Below are positions 63,849 through 64,000 of a stretch of DNA of 64,000 nt, one piece after another. How positions within the stretch are numbered: position 1 is the stretch's first letter; the number at the start of each line of letters is the position of its first letter. A program made the translations under genes and the position numbers. Location: the NCBI GenBank assembly GCA_903813345.2, contig CAIIXF020000012.1:33366572-33430571 (forward strand), read 5' to 3'. The DNA comes from Owenia fusiformis. Lineage: Eukaryota; Annelida; Polychaeta; Sabellida; Oweniidae. The notes beneath the pieces are model-generated. The model ran no database searches, was not told the DNA's origin, and saw only the letters and a program-made list of their open reading frames with translations.

Positions 63849-64000
63849 GTGTGCACTACTACCTGTAATCAACAACTTTATTCAATATCGAACGTTGATC
63901 GTATTCCTATAATTACCTCCCTGACGTCATATTGAATCGAGACTAAAAGGAAGTTGTTTGATAACAACGAAACATGGTAAAGGCTCCTGACTTGCAAACC

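Noticed and set aside
1-64000. tRNA, rRNA or other structured RNA genes
   Set aside because: I looked for B-box-like GGTTCGAATCC words and rRNA-like GC-rich blocks and saw none that hold up by eye. A covariance-model scan would be decisive.

Overview
This is an AT-rich animal nuclear genome window. It has GT-AG introns up to 5.4 kb long, a RILP-like adaptor gene, an intronless class A GPCR and many non-coding inverted-repeat DNA elements. There is no operon structure and no bacterial gene. The gene content fits a marine invertebrate, possibly an echinoderm or hemichordate. That is inference only, and no marker fixes the taxon.

Layout. 1-9416 (+): the 3' half of a RILP-like (RILPL1/2 family) gene, four coding exons with the conserved RH2 block; its 5' exons lie outside the window. 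9417-15282: 3' UTR and intergenic DNA, ending in a cluster of three perfect CRE sites (TGACGTCA). 15283-18732 (+): a five-exon gene for a 638-residue type I membrane protein I do not recognise. It begins with a 13-nt coding micro-exon and has a mucin-like stalk and a repeat-bearing cytoplasmic tail. 20581-21921 (-): an intronless class A GPCR convergent with it, with a repeated GATGCAACAACAC motif upstream of its start.

24364-44887: the most striking part. A 10,262-bp unit with an 18-bp terminal inverted repeat (CAGCTGGGC[G/A]GCCAAACC) is present twice, head to tail. The copies abut exactly (…CAGCTG|CAGCTG…) and I saw no difference between them. The pair is bounded by a candidate 3-bp target duplication (TCC). 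I see no transposase. Each copy carries nested MITEs with TA and TTAA target duplications, two large hairpins, a promoter-like left end and some well-formed splice sites on the minus strand. I read it as a large non-autonomous DNA transposon in a tandem dimer, or an assembly product of one.

44888-51345: repeats and fold-back elements, one nested in a relative. 51346-57895 (+): exons of a coiled-coil-rich gene with in-frame stops and a 33-bp exonic minisatellite carrying frameshifts, most likely a pseudogene. 57896-64000: MITEs, a 97-bp tandem duplication and a 628-bp fold-back element.

The genes show no joint pathway; they are ordinary neighbours on a repeat-rich chromosome.
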